A DNA stretch of 64,000 nt from JBBSNV01 sp964458605 (GCA_964458605.1 CAYWLS010000023.1:7598-71597), one strand, 5' to 3'. Shown: positions 7,741-16,148, counted from the stretch's first letter. A program made the numbers and translations. Notes: generated from the letters alone by a model not told the origin.

Positions 7741-9621
7741 TCAGTAAACGTCGACTTGATAGCGATGCTCGCGCCGCATGGCGGCGAGATAGTCCGCCGC
7801 GGCGGTCGCGCCCAGCCCGCTTTCGCGTTCGACGATGTCGTGCAGGGCGGCATCGACGTCCGGCGCCAGGCGGGCCGCATCGCCGCAGACATAGACATGC
7901 GCGCCCTCCTCCAGCCAGGCATAGACGTCGCGGCTGAATTCGTTGAGCCGGTGCTGGACGTAAGTCTTGGGCGCACGATCGCGCGAGAACGCCACGTTCA
8001 TGCGGCTGAGCGCGCCCTGCTTGAGATAGTCCTGCCACTCCGTCTGGTACAGGAAATCGGACCTGAAATTGCGATCGCCGAAGAACAGCCACGACTTGCC
8101 GCCGGCGCCGCGCGCCTCGCGCTCCTGCAGGAAGGCGCGATACGGCGCCACGCCGGTGCCGGCGCCGATCATCACGATCGGAGTATCGTCGTCGGGCAGC
8201 CGGAAATGCGGATTGGCCTGGACATAGACCCCGACCGTCGTGTCCGGCTGGGCGCGCTCGGCGAAATGGCCGGAGACCACGCCGGTGCGCGCCTCGCCAT
8301 GCAGGTCGTAGCGTACGGTGCTGACGGTGAGATGGACCTCGTCGGGCGCCGCGGCCAGGCTCGAGGCGATCGAATAGAGCCGCGGCTGCAACGGCCGCAG
8401 CCCGGCCAGGAAAGCCTGCGGATCGACGCCTTTGACCGGAAAGCGGCGCAGCACGTCGATGACGTGATGGCGGTGCAGGAACGCGGTGCGCGCCTCGGCA
8501 TTGGCCGGCCCGCGCAGCGCCTCCAGCTCGGCCGAGCCGCTGATCTGGGCCCAGGCGTCGATCAGTCGCGGCGTGACGGCGCTGATCTCGAATTCGCCCC
8601 CCAGCGCCTGGCGCAGGACGGTGGCCTGGCCCTTGACCGTGACCGGCCGGTCGCCGTCCAGCGCCAATGTCTCCAGGATGGCCTCGACCAGCTTGGGATC
8701 GTTGTGGGGCAGCACGCCCAGCGCATCGCCCGGCTCGAAGGTCAGCCCGGATCCGGCCAGCGCCAGTTCGACATGGCGCGTCTCCTTGCTCGAACCGCGG
8801 CCGGTCAGCGCGATATTCTCGACCACCGGGGCCAGGAAGGGATGACGCTTGTCATGCAGCGGCGTCTGGTCGAGCGCTGCCGGGTCGAGCAGGGCCTGAC
8901 CGAACGGCGCGGCGGTCGCGCTACGGGCGGTCGCGACCGGCGCCGACGACACGGCGTTGGGCGTGGCCTGTGGCGCCAGCAGCGCCAGCGCGCTGCCGAT
9001 CCACGCCGCCGCCGGCTCTTCGTAATCGACGTCGCAATCGACCCGCTCCAGCAGTCGCGTGGCGCCCAGTTCGGCGAAACGGCGGTCGAGCCGCTTGCCG
9101 GCTTCGCAGTAGTTCTCGTAGGTCGAATCGCCCAAGGCCAGCACGGCGAAGCGCTTGTCCGCCAGGGTCGGCGCCTTGCGGCCTTCGATGAACTCGAAAA
9201 ATCCCTTGGCCGATTGCGGCGGATCGCCCTCGCCATGGGTGCTGGCGATCACCAGCAGATCCTGCTCGTCCTTCAGCTTGCGCGGCTTGTAGTCGGCCAT
9301 GTCGGCGACCGCGGCTTCGATGCCCTGGGCCTTGGCGGCGGCGGCGAACGACTTGGCCAGCGCCGCGCTGTTGCCGGTCTCGCTGCCGACCAGGATGGTC
9401 AAGGTACGGCTGGCCGCGGCTGCCGGCGGCCGGTCGAGCGCCTGGGACGGGCCAAAGGCGCCGGCCGATGGCACCGCGATCGAGGCCCGCGCATCGAGGT
9501 CCAGCCCAGCGAAATAGCCGCTCAACCACAACGCCTGGCCGGGGGTCAGGGAACGCACCAGGGCATCGACCTGACGCCACTGATCCGGGCTCAGCACCGG
9601 CCCGGAGTATTTAACAGTCAT
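7741..9621 (-). CDS. cysJ: Sulfite reductase flavoprotein alpha subunit
   Basis: A 626-residue diflavin reductase. A flavodoxin domain with FMN-phosphate loop GSETGNSAA near residues 79-87 and ASTHGEGDPP is followed by an FAD domain (RLYSIASS) and an NADPH domain (MIGAGTGVAPYRAF, then YVCGDA), ending in the family's C-terminal aromatic VDVY. It passes electrons from NADPH to CysI. I chose the ATG at 9621 because the family starts close to this point; an ATG 14 codons upstream is open but lies in the AT-rich leader. The ribosome-binding site is weak (AAAGAA). It is the first gene of cysJ-cysI-prx-metB, with a 195-bp AT-rich divergent gap upstream. Confidence 0.95.
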   Translation of the reverse strand: MTVKYSGPVLSPDQWRQVDALVRSLTPGQALWLSGYFAGLDLDARASIAVPSAGAFGPSQALDRPPAAAASRTLTILVGSETGNSAALAKSFAAAAKAQGIEAAVADMADYKPRKLKDEQDLLVIASTHGEGDPPQSAKGFFEFIEGRKAPTLADKRFAVLALGDSTYENYCEAGKRLDRRFAELGATRLLERVDCDVDYEEPAAAWIGSALALLAPQATPNAVSSAPVATARSATAAPFGQALLDPAALDQTPLHDKRHPFLAPVVENIALTGRGSSKETRHVELALAGSGLTFEPGDALGVLPHNDPKLVEAILETLALDGDRPVTVKGQATVLRQALGGEFEISAVTPRLIDAWAQISGSAELEALRGPANAEARTAFLHRHHVIDVLRRFPVKGVDPQAFLAGLRPLQPRLYSIASSLAAAPDEVHLTVSTVRYDLHGEARTGVVSGHFAERAQPDTTVGVYVQANPHFRLPDDDTPIVMIGAGTGVAPYRAFLQEREARGAGGKSWLFFGDRNFRSDFLYQTEWQDYLKQGALSRMNVAFSRDRAPKTYVQHRLNEFSRDVYAWLEEGAHVYVCGDAARLAPDVDAALHDIVERESGLGATAAADYLAAMRREHRYQVDVY

Positions 9622-9682
9622 AAAATGTTCTTTCAAATTTATTACCAGACCCATATTGCACATCTGATCTATATTTCACACC

Positions 9683-9705
9683 ATATTTTAATTAATGCAA
9701 AATAT
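9683..9705. promoter_or_regulatory. Inverted repeat in the AT-rich gap upstream of cysJ
   Basis: ATATTTT (9683-9689) and AAAATAT (9699-9705) form a perfect 7-bp inverted repeat with a 9-base spacer. It lies about 60 bp upstream of cysJ within a stretch (about 9605-9735) far richer in A+T than the rest of the window. This could be an operator for a regulator of sulfur assimilation or simply AT-rich promoter DNA. The protein that would bind is not identified. Confidence 0.4.
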
Positions 9706-9816
9706 TAGACAAAATAATTATGTATTATAAGCTTTGGCGATGCCCTGTCGGCTGGGCTTGTGCCGCGGCGAAAAATGCCGATAACTCCTTGCCCCCCAAT
9801 AGCCACCGGCTTTGCC

Positions 9817-10428
9817 ATGACCGCAGCCTTTGCCCGCGACGATGTCGAGCTGATCGAGTGCAAAACGGCCTGGCAGGGCCATTATCGGATGGACGTCTAT
9901 CGTCTGCGCTATCGGCTGTTCAAAGGCGGCTGGAGCGGTGAAGTGCGCCGCGAAATATTCGAGCGTGGGATCGCCGCCGCCGTCGTGCCCTACGATCCGG
10001 TACGCGACGAGGTGGTGCTGATCCGCCAGTTCCGTCCCGGCGCCTATGCCGCCGGCATGACGCCCTGGCTGTGGGAAATCGTCGCGGGCATCATCGAGCC
10101 GGGCGAGACGCCGCTCGAAGTGATCGCCCGCGAGGCACAGGAGGAAGCGGCACTGGCCATCAGCCAGCCGATCCGCATCGGCCACTATCTGGTCAGCCCC
10201 GGCGGCACCTCCGAAACCTGCACCTTATTCTGCGCCCGAGTCGATGCCGGCCAGGCCGGCGGCATCCACGGGCTGGCGGCCGAAAACGAGGATATCGAGG
10301 TCAATGTCGTGCCCTTCGCGCGCGTCATGGAGATGCTGGCGGCGGATGCCTTCAACAACGCCAAGACGATCATCGGGCTGCAGTGGCTGGCTCTCAACCG
10401 CGAGCGGCTGCAGCGGGACTGGCGGTAG
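9817..10428 (+). CDS. Nudix hydrolase, ADP-ribose pyrophosphatase type
   Basis: A 203-residue Nudix protein. The Nudix box runs from Gly91 (GIIEPGE, then REAQEEAAL), with the metal-binding REAxEE core intact; the final glycine of the consensus is alanine here. The upstream RQFRPGAY and the box spacing match the ADP-ribose pyrophosphatase/NudF group, which cleaves ADP-ribose to AMP and ribose-5-phosphate. The ATG at 9817 was chosen because the conserved domain begins shortly after it; an in-frame ATG at 9760 would add a proline-rich stretch without family support. The gene is divergent from cysJ and lies 123 bp before cysK. Confidence 0.85.
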   Translation: MTAAFARDDVELIECKTAWQGHYRMDVYRLRYRLFKGGWSGEVRREIFERGIAAAVVPYDPVRDEVVLIRQFRPGAYAAGMTPWLWEIVAGIIEPGETPLEVIAREAQEEAALAISQPIRIGHYLVSPGGTSETCTLFCARVDAGQAGGIHGLAAENEDIEVNVVPFARVMEMLAADAFNNAKTIIGLQWLALNRERLQRDWR

Positions 10429-10551
10429 GCGCAACGCGCCATCGCCAGTGCAGATCATGCGACGCGCAGATTTTCTCATGCGCTAAGCGCTTGCCGGGGG
10501 CATTCCTTCCTCGATACTCTGAGTGAAATCAACCATATTCCCAAGAAAATC

Positions 10552-11553
10552 ATGGATATTAAATCCGGCTTCGTCGCCACCGTTGGCAATACCCCTCTCA
10601 TCCGCCTGCGCGCCGCTTCGGACGCGACCGGCTGCGACATCTACGGCAAGGCGGAATTCCTCAATCCCGGCGGCTCGGTGAAAGACCGCGCGGCGCTGGC
10701 CATCATCACCGACGCCGAGAGGAAGGGCACCCTCAAGCCCGGCGGCACGGTGGTCGAAGGCACGGCCGGCAATACCGGCATCGGCCTCGCTCTGGTCGGC
10801 AATGCGCGCGGCTACAAGACCGTGATCGTGATGCCCGAGACCCAGAGCCAGGAAAAGAAGGACATGCTGCGCCTGTGCGGCGTCGACCTGCGGCTGGTGC
10901 CGGCGGCGCCCTACGCCAATCCCGGCAATTACGTGCGCTATTCGGAGACCCTGGCCAACGAACTCGCCAAGAGCGAGCCCAATGGCGTGATCTGGGCCAA
11001 CCAGTTCGACAACGTGGCCAACCGCCAGGGCCACTACGAGACGACCGGCAAGGAAATCTGGGACCAGACCGACGGCAAGGTCGATGGCTTCACCTGCTCG
11101 GTCGGCTCGGGCGGCACGCTGGGCGGCGTGGCGATGGCGCTGAAGGAGCGCAACAGGAACGTGCAGATCGTGTTGTCCGACCCGATGGGCTCGGCGCTTT
11201 ACAACTACTACAGGAACGGCGCGCTGAAGGCCGAGGGCAACTCGATCACCGAGGGCATCGGCCAGGGCCGCGTCACCAAGAACCTGGAAGGCGCGCCGCT
11301 CGACGACGCCTTCCAGATCAGCGACGAGGAAGCCCTGCCGATCCTCTACGACCTGTTGCAGCACGAGGGGCTGTGCCTGGGCGGCTCGTCGGCCATCAAC
11401 GTGGCCGGCGCCATCCGGCTGGCCAGAAAGCTCGGCCCGGGCAAGACCATCGTCACCATGCTGTGCGATTCGGGCACGCGCTACCAGTCCAAGCTGTTCA
11501 ATCCGGCGTTTTTGCGCGAAAAGAAGCTTCCCATCCCCCCGTGGTTGAGCTGA
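10552..11553 (+). CDS. cysK: Cysteine synthase A (O-acetylserine sulfhydrylase)
   Basis: A 333-residue fold-type II PLP enzyme. The PLP lysine is Lys44 in NPGGSVKDRA, the substrate loop TAGNTGIG is at 71-78, and the phosphate-binding glycine loop GSGGTLGG follows later. It makes cysteine from O-acetylserine and sulfide, so it consumes the product of the CysIJ enzyme encoded across the divergent gap. It is slightly longer than E. coli CysK, with insertions near residues 115-140 and a C-terminal extension, as seen in other alphaproteobacterial members. It heads the tight plus-strand run cysK-alaX-sseA-GNAT; alaX starts 10 nt after its stop. Confidence 0.92.
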   Translation: MDIKSGFVATVGNTPLIRLRAASDATGCDIYGKAEFLNPGGSVKDRAALAIITDAERKGTLKPGGTVVEGTAGNTGIGLALVGNARGYKTVIVMPETQSQEKKDMLRLCGVDLRLVPAAPYANPGNYVRYSETLANELAKSEPNGVIWANQFDNVANRQGHYETTGKEIWDQTDGKVDGFTCSVGSGGTLGGVAMALKERNRNVQIVLSDPMGSALYNYYRNGALKAEGNSITEGIGQGRVTKNLEGAPLDDAFQISDEEALPILYDLLQHEGLCLGGSSAINVAGAIRLARKLGPGKTIVTMLCDSGTRYQSKLFNPAFLREKKLPIPPWLS

Positions 11554-11563
11554 AGCTGGAGCG

Positions 11564-12271
11564 ATGACCGAAGAGCTGTTTCGCCAGGACGCCTATCTCA
11601 AGGAATGCGACGCCACCGTGGTGGCGCTGACCGAGCGCGGCATCATTCTCGACCGCACCGTGTTCTATCCCACCGGCGGCGGCCAGCCGGGCGATAGCGG
11701 CAGCCTGCGGTGCGCCGACGGCGCCACGATCGCCATCGCCGACACGCTGAAGGGCGACGGCAGCGGCATCGTCCATGTGCCGGCGCCGAATCAATCCATG
11801 CCGGCGGTCGGCGACAAGGTGACCGCGGCTATCGACTGGGAGCGCCGCCATCGCCACATGCGCATGCATACCTGCATGCACCTGCTGTGCTCGATCGTCA
11901 GCGGCGACGTCACCGGCGGCCAGATCGGCGACGGCAAGGCACGGCTGGATTTCAACATCCCCGGCGACGCGCTGGACAAGGATCACATCGCCGCCGAGCT
12001 GAACCGGCTGATCCGGGAAGACCATCCGGCGGTGCCGCGCTGGATCTCCGACCAGGAGATGGCGACGCGGCCGGAGCTGGTGCGCACCATGAGCGTCAAG
12101 CCGCCCAGCGGCCAGGGCCAGGTGCGCCTGCTGGACATCGAGGGCATCGACCTGCAGCCCTGCGGCGGCACCCATGTCGCGCGCACCGGCGAGATCGGCC
12201 TGGTCGAGGTCGCCAAGATCGAGAACAAGGGCAAGCAGAACCGCCGCATCAATCTGCGCTTCGCCGAATGA
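11564..12271 (+). CDS. alaX: Alanyl-tRNA editing protein AlaX
   Basis: A 235-residue stand-alone editing domain related to the C-terminal part of alanyl-tRNA synthetase. The zinc ligands are all present: His102 and His106 in HTCMH, and Cys200 and His204 in CGGTH. The GGGQPGD segment near residues 38-44 is the family's glycine loop. AlaX proteins hydrolyse mischarged Ser-tRNA(Ala) or Gly-tRNA(Ala). It begins 10 nt after cysK, so it is probably in the same transcript. A link to serine/cysteine balance is tempting, because O-acetylserine metabolism draws on serine, but that is inference. Confidence 0.9.
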   Translation: MTEELFRQDAYLKECDATVVALTERGIILDRTVFYPTGGGQPGDSGSLRCADGATIAIADTLKGDGSGIVHVPAPNQSMPAVGDKVTAAIDWERRHRHMRMHTCMHLLCSIVSGDVTGGQIGDGKARLDFNIPGDALDKDHIAAELNRLIREDHPAVPRWISDQEMATRPELVRTMSVKPPSGQGQVRLLDIEGIDLQPCGGTHVARTGEIGLVEVAKIENKGKQNRRINLRFAE

Positions 12272-12328
12272 CCTATCCACGCACGCACGCGATCTAGAAA
12301 CAGCCCACAACCCGAGCCCCGATCCGCC

Positions 12329-13186
12329 ATGAGCTATCCCCGCCCCGATTCGCTGGTCAGCACCGAATGGCTGGCCGCCCACCTGCAGGCGCCCGACGTG
12401 CGCATCGTCGACGCCTCCTGGTACCTGCCGGCGATGCAGCGCGACGCCAAGGCGGAGTACGCCCGCGCGCATATCCCCGGTGCGGTGTTCTTCGACATCG
12501 ACGAGATTTCCGAGGATGCCTCGCCCTATCCGCACATGCTGCCCAGCGCCGTCAAGTTCACCTCGCGCGTGCAGAAGCTGGGGCTGGGCGACGGCAACCG
12601 CATCGTCGTTTATGACGGCTATCCGATGCTGAGCGCTCCGCGCGCGTGGTGGATGTTCCGCGTGTTCGGCCATCCCGACGTGGCGGTGCTCGATGGCGGC
12701 TTGAACAAATGGATGGCCGAGGGCCGTCCAACCGAAGACCTGCCGCCGATGCCGCGGCAGCGACATTTCAGCGCCCGGCTCGACAACACCATGGTGCGCG
12801 ACACCGAGGCGGTGAAGGCCGCGCTGGCGCGCGGCGAGCAGGTGGTCGACGTGCGGCCGGCCGAGCGCTTCCGCGGCGACCAGCCCGAGCCGCGCGCGGG
12901 CGTGCGCGCGGGCCACATGCCGGGCGCCATCAACCTGCCCTACCCGACCCTGATCGATCCGCAGCGCGGCACCATGCTGCCAGCCGACCGGCTGCGCGAG
13001 AGGATCAAGGCCGCCGGCATCGATATCGACAAGCCGGTGATCGCCTCCTGCGGCTCGGGCGTCAGCGCCTGCGTGCTGGGCCTGGCGCTGGACCTGCTGG
13101 GCGCCAAGGGCACCACGATCTACGACGGCTCGTGGGCCGAATGGGGCAGCCGGGCCGACACCCCGGTCGTGATCGGCCCCAAGTGA
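12329..13186 (+). CDS. sseA: 3-Mercaptopyruvate sulfurtransferase
   Basis: A 285-residue tandem rhodanese. The N-terminal inactive domain has the GHxxGA-type loop (AHIPGAVFFD), and the C-terminal domain carries the active loop Cys241-GSGVSA. The CGSGVxA loop, rather than CRxGxR, marks a mercaptopyruvate rather than a thiosulfate sulfurtransferase. It moves sulfur from 3-mercaptopyruvate, a cysteine transamination product, to thiols or cyanide. Length and domain order are standard. It follows alaX by 57 nt inside the cysteine block, which fits a role in cysteine breakdown or sulfur transfer. Confidence 0.92.
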   Translation: MSYPRPDSLVSTEWLAAHLQAPDVRIVDASWYLPAMQRDAKAEYARAHIPGAVFFDIDEISEDASPYPHMLPSAVKFTSRVQKLGLGDGNRIVVYDGYPMLSAPRAWWMFRVFGHPDVAVLDGGLNKWMAEGRPTEDLPPMPRQRHFSARLDNTMVRDTEAVKAALARGEQVVDVRPAERFRGDQPEPRAGVRAGHMPGAINLPYPTLIDPQRGTMLPADRLRERIKAAGIDIDKPVIASCGSGVSACVLGLALDLLGAKGTTIYDGSWAEWGSRADTPVVIGPK

Positions 13187-13202
13187 TCGCGGGCCACTAG
13201 CG

Positions 13203-13778
13203 ATGGGCGCACCGCCGCGGCACGTGCCGCAAGCGCCGGCGCCCGACGCCGAGGGCAAGATCGCCACCGTCATCACCTATCTCGAGATGACCGGGCCGCC
13301 ACGGGGAGAACCCCCGCCGCTTCCCGCCGGCCTGCGGCTCGAACAGGTCGCCCGTTGCAGCGTCGCCTTCTACCGCTTCCTCTACGACACGGTGGGCCGG
13401 GACTGGCTGTGGTACGAGCGCCGCGTCGTGCACGACGACGAGCTGGCGAGGCTGCTGGCCGATCCGTCGATCGAAGTCCATGTCGCCTATCGCGGCGGCG
13501 CGCCGGCCGGCTTCTTCGAACTCGATGCCCGCCAGGCAGGCGTGATCGACCTGGCCTATTTCGGGCTGATGCCCGAAGCGATCGGCCAGGGCATCGGCCC
13601 CTGGCTGCTGCGCGCCGCGCTCGATCTGGCCTGGGCGGCGCAGCCCGCGCGCGTGACGGTCAACACCAACAGCCTCGACCATCCCGCCGCGCTGCCGACC
13701 TATCGCAAGGCGGGGTTCGTGCCCTACCGGCGGGTGCGTCATCGTTTCGACGACCCGCGCCTGGCGGGCATCGTGTAG
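13203..13778 (+). CDS. GNAT family N-acetyltransferase
   Basis: A 191-residue acetyltransferase-fold protein. The acetyl-CoA binding motif A is seen as LMPEAIGQGIGPWLL (Q-x-x-G-x-G type), preceded by a beta-strand IDLAYFGL and followed by a motif-B-like stretch TNSLDHPAALPTYRKAGF, where the usual Tyr and the Gly-Phe end are present. The first 45 residues are proline-rich and not part of the fold, so the true start could be later. The substrate cannot be told from sequence. It starts 16 nt after sseA, so it may be co-transcribed with the cysteine genes. Confidence 0.8.
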   Translation: MGAPPRHVPQAPAPDAEGKIATVITYLEMTGPPRGEPPPLPAGLRLEQVARCSVAFYRFLYDTVGRDWLWYERRVVHDDELARLLADPSIEVHVAYRGGAPAGFFELDARQAGVIDLAYFGLMPEAIGQGIGPWLLRAALDLAWAAQPARVTVNTNSLDHPAALPTYRKAGFVPYRRVRHRFDDPRLAGIV

Positions 13779-13929
13779 CGCCGCGGCACCGGCCGTCCTC
13801 TCGCGCACGCCGAGCCGTGGCGCTGTCCCGACCGCCAGCGTATCCGTCAACGGAGACTTGCTCCGGGCGCATTGGCAGGTGCGGCGACCGATGCCACAAT
13901 GCCGCTTTCCTCACCGCAAGCGGCAGGTC

Positions 13930-15156
13930 ATGTCCCAGAGCCAAGACAACAAGGGCAAGCCAGATTCCAAGAAGATCGACACCATCCTGACTTCGGCCGG
14001 GCGCGATCCCGCCGCCAATCACGGCGTGGTCAATCCGCCGGTCTACCACGCCTCGACCATCATCTTCCCGTCGGTAGCGGCGCAGGAGGAGGCGGCCAAG
14101 CATCCCTACGACCGGATCGGCTACGGCCGCGGCGGTACGCCGACCCAGCGCGCGCTGGAAGAAACCGTGGCCCAGATCGAGGGCGGCTATCGCTGCGTCG
14201 CGGTGCAGTCGGGCCTGGCGGCGATCAGCGGCGCGGTGCTGGGCTTCGTCGGCGCCGGCGACCATGTGCTGATGACCGACAGCGCCTACGGACCGGCGCG
14301 GCGCCTGTGCAACATCATGCTCAAGAAGTTCGGCGTCGAGACCACCTATTTCGATCCGATGATCGGCCGCAACATCGAAAGCCTGATACGACCCAACACC
14401 AAGCTGGTCTATGTCGAGGCGCCCGGCTCGCTGACCTTCGAGGTGCAGGACATCCCGGCGATCGCCGAGGCGGCGCACAAGGCGGGCGCGGTGGTGATCG
14501 CCGACAACACCTGGGCCACGCCGATGTTCTACAAGCCCTTCGACATGGGCGCCGACGTGTCGGTGCATGCCGGCACCAAATACGTGGTCGGCCATTCCGA
14601 CGCCATGCTGGGTCTGATCGATTGCGCCAGCCGCGAGATGTTCGAGGCGGTCAAGAACAACACCCAGTTGCTGGGCTACCATGCCGCGCCGGACGATTCC
14701 TATCTCGGCCTGCGCGGCCTGCGCACGCTCGCCGTGCGGCTGCGCCGGCACGAGCAGAGCGCGCTGAAACTCGCCGAGTGGCTGAAGGGCCGGCCCGAGG
14801 TGGCGCAGATGCTGCACCCGGCCTTCGCCGACTGCCCGGGCCACGAGATCTTCAAGCGCGACTTCACCGGCTCGTCCGGCCTGTTCGCCTTCGTGCTGAA
14901 GCCGGGCTATGCCAAGGAAGCGGTCGACGCCATGCTCGACGGCATGAAGCTGTTCGGCATCGGCTATAGCTGGGGCGGATTCGAGAGCCTGATGATCCGC
15001 GCCAAGCCCGACATCTTCCGCACCGCCGTGCCGTGGCCCGCCGACCGCACGGTGATCCGCGTGCATATCGGGCTGGACGATGTCGAGGATTTGAAGGCCG
15101 ACCTGGCCGCCGGCCTCGATCGGATGAACCACGCCAACAAGAAGGCGGCGGAGTAA
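13930..15156 (+). CDS. metC: Cystathionine beta-lyase
   Basis: A 408-residue fold-type I PLP enzyme of the Cys/Met family. The PLP lysine is Lys217 in HAGTKYVVGHSD, GLAAISGA (95-102) binds the phosphate, YGRGGTPTQ carries the Tyr/Arg pair, and IADNTWATP has the pyridine-contacting Asp. The tryptophan in DNTWATP and the WGGFES segment near the C-terminus are characteristic of MetC rather than MetB. It splits cystathionine into homocysteine, pyruvate and ammonia. Start placed at MSQSQDNKG (13930); an upstream in-frame ATG at 13858 adds 24 residues without family resemblance. It lies 151 bp after the GNAT gene and may have its own promoter. A dispersed repeat follows its stop. Confidence 0.9.
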   Translation: MSQSQDNKGKPDSKKIDTILTSAGRDPAANHGVVNPPVYHASTIIFPSVAAQEEAAKHPYDRIGYGRGGTPTQRALEETVAQIEGGYRCVAVQSGLAAISGAVLGFVGAGDHVLMTDSAYGPARRLCNIMLKKFGVETTYFDPMIGRNIESLIRPNTKLVYVEAPGSLTFEVQDIPAIAEAAHKAGAVVIADNTWATPMFYKPFDMGADVSVHAGTKYVVGHSDAMLGLIDCASREMFEAVKNNTQLLGYHAAPDDSYLGLRGLRTLAVRLRRHEQSALKLAEWLKGRPEVAQMLHPAFADCPGHEIFKRDFTGSSGLFAFVLKPGYAKEAVDAMLDGMKLFGIGYSWGGFESLMIRAKPDIFRTAVPWPADRTVIRVHIGLDDVEDLKADLAAGLDRMNHANKKAAE

Positions 15157-15161
15157 GCACC

Positions 15162-15247
15162 GTCATATCGAACGCAGCGAAGCATCTTGCTTCGACGGGA
15201 CAAACCTATCGAACGCAGAGCAGATCCTTCGCTTCGCTCGGGATGAC
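15162..15247. repeat. Intergenic dispersed repeat, copy 1
   Basis: An 86-bp imperfect palindrome bounded by GTCAT at 15162 and ATGAC ending at 15247. It contains the blocks CGAACGCAGCGAAGCATC and CTTCGCTTCGCTCGGGATGAC-like sequence. It fills nearly the whole gap between the convergent metC and zur genes. Related copies lie at 16571-16660 and, more loosely, 24659-24747, all of them intergenic. It resembles the small palindromic repeats common in alphaproteobacterial genomes. Confidence 0.7.
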
Positions 15248-15253
15248 GAGCAT

Positions 15254-15742
15254 CTATTCGGCCGCTTCCTTGCGACAGGCCGCACACATGCCGGCCACTT
15301 CGACGGTGATGTCCTGCACCGCGAAGCCCCGATCGCCGGCGGCGGCGGACACGCTGCGGCTGACCTTGGGGTCGTCGATCTCCAGCGCGTCGCGGCAGGC
15401 GGTGCAGATCAGGAACAGCCCGCGATGGCGTTCGCCGGGATGGGCGCAGCCGACATAGGCGTTGAGCGATTCGATGCGATGCACCAGGCCGTTCTCGAGC
15501 AGGAAATCCAGCGCCCGGTAGACGGTCGGCGGCGCCGAGCCCAGCCCCTCCTGCCGCAGCGTGTCGAGCACGGCATAGGCGCCGATCGGCCGATGGCTGT
15601 TCCAAACCAGTTCCAGCACCCGCTTGCGCAGATCGGTCAGCCGCACGCCGCGCGACTGGCACAGCTTCTGCGCCGCGGCTACGGCGTCGGCCACGCAGGA
15701 GGCGTGATCGTGCGGATTGGACCTGGCCACCGGCGCGCTCAT
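15254..15742 (-). CDS. zur: Fur-family transcriptional regulator, probably Zur
   Basis: A 162-residue Fur-fold metalloregulator. The winged-helix recognition segment APPTVYRALDFLLENGL is at about 70-86. Structural zinc cysteines come in two C-x2-C pairs, Cys113/Cys116 (CTAC) and Cys153/Cys156 (CAAC). The His-rich sensor region (CAHPGERHRGLF) follows the wing. The HDHASC N-terminus, the two CxxC pairs and the absence of the Fur HHDH motif favour Zur, which represses zinc uptake genes when zinc is plentiful. It is 5 nt downstream of a Tat-exported protein with a C-terminal CPVCGC motif, apparently one transcript. I see no clear Zur box at its promoter. Confidence 0.82.
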   Translation of the reverse strand: MSAPVARSNPHDHASCVADAVAAAQKLCQSRGVRLTDLRKRVLELVWNSHRPIGAYAVLDTLRQEGLGSAPPTVYRALDFLLENGLVHRIESLNAYVGCAHPGERHRGLFLICTACRDALEIDDPKVSRSVSAAAGDRGFAVQDITVEVAGMCAACRKEAAE

Positions 15743-15747
15743 CGTCG

Positions 15748-16062
15748 CTACACCGTCACCGGGCAGCCGCAGACCGGGCACACGACGTTCTGCGGCCGGG
15801 CCGCCTCGGGCAGATGGCGCGCCGCCAGGAGGCTGCGCACTTCCTCGGCCAGCTTCCGGTGATAGGCCACCTGGCCGCAGGAATTGTGGAACGCGGCCGT
15901 GGTCGGCGCATCGGCCGGCTCCAGCGAAAACGCCCCCGCGCGCCGCGCCGGCAGCGCCATGGCGGCGGCGGCGCCCAGACCGGCCAGGCCGATCCGCAAC
16001 GCGGTGCGCCGGTCGAGCCCGATCCGATCGGTTTGAGCAGCAATCTCCGTGGGTTTGCGCAT
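15748..16062 (-). CDS. Tat-exported small protein with C-terminal CxxCxC motif
   Basis: A 104-residue protein of unknown function. Residues 18-44 form a twin-arginine signal (LDRRTALRIGLAGLGAAAAM, then a cleavage region ending in RAGA). The mature part is about 60 residues and ends in CPVCGCPVTV with Cys95, Cys98 and Cys100, a metal-knuckle look. A further cysteine lies mid-protein in HNSCGQVAYH next to histidines. Start at 16062 is preferred: it lies just before the Tat signal, while a methionine 12 codons upstream adds nothing recognisable. It is immediately upstream of zur, so a role in periplasmic zinc handling is possible, but that is inference from position and cysteines only. Confidence 0.7.
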   Translation of the reverse strand: MRKPTEIAAQTDRIGLDRRTALRIGLAGLGAAAAMALPARRAGAFSLEPADAPTTAAFHNSCGQVAYHRKLAEEVRSLLAARHLPEAARPQNVVCPVCGCPVTV

Positions 16063-16148
16063 TTTCTCGCCGGGCCGTGTTGCCAAGGGGAGCGACACCC
16101 AATATAGAGCGTCAGCCCTCGCCCTGCCAGTGGCCGCCGGAGGATCTC

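Noticed and set aside
6553..9708. A 1051-codon open frame on the plus strand across cysI and cysJ
   Set aside because: It is antisense to two well-recognised genes, has no domain I know, and its Arg/Ala/Gly/Gln-rich composition is what high-GC codon bias produces on the opposite strand.
13779..13929. SAM riboswitch upstream of metC
   Set aside because: The leader lacks the conserved SAM-II and SAM-I core sequences; nothing beyond a weak start region is visible.
13660..15132. A 490-codon minus-strand frame opposite metC
   Set aside because: It is a shadow of the metC gene, without recognisable motifs or ribosome-binding site.
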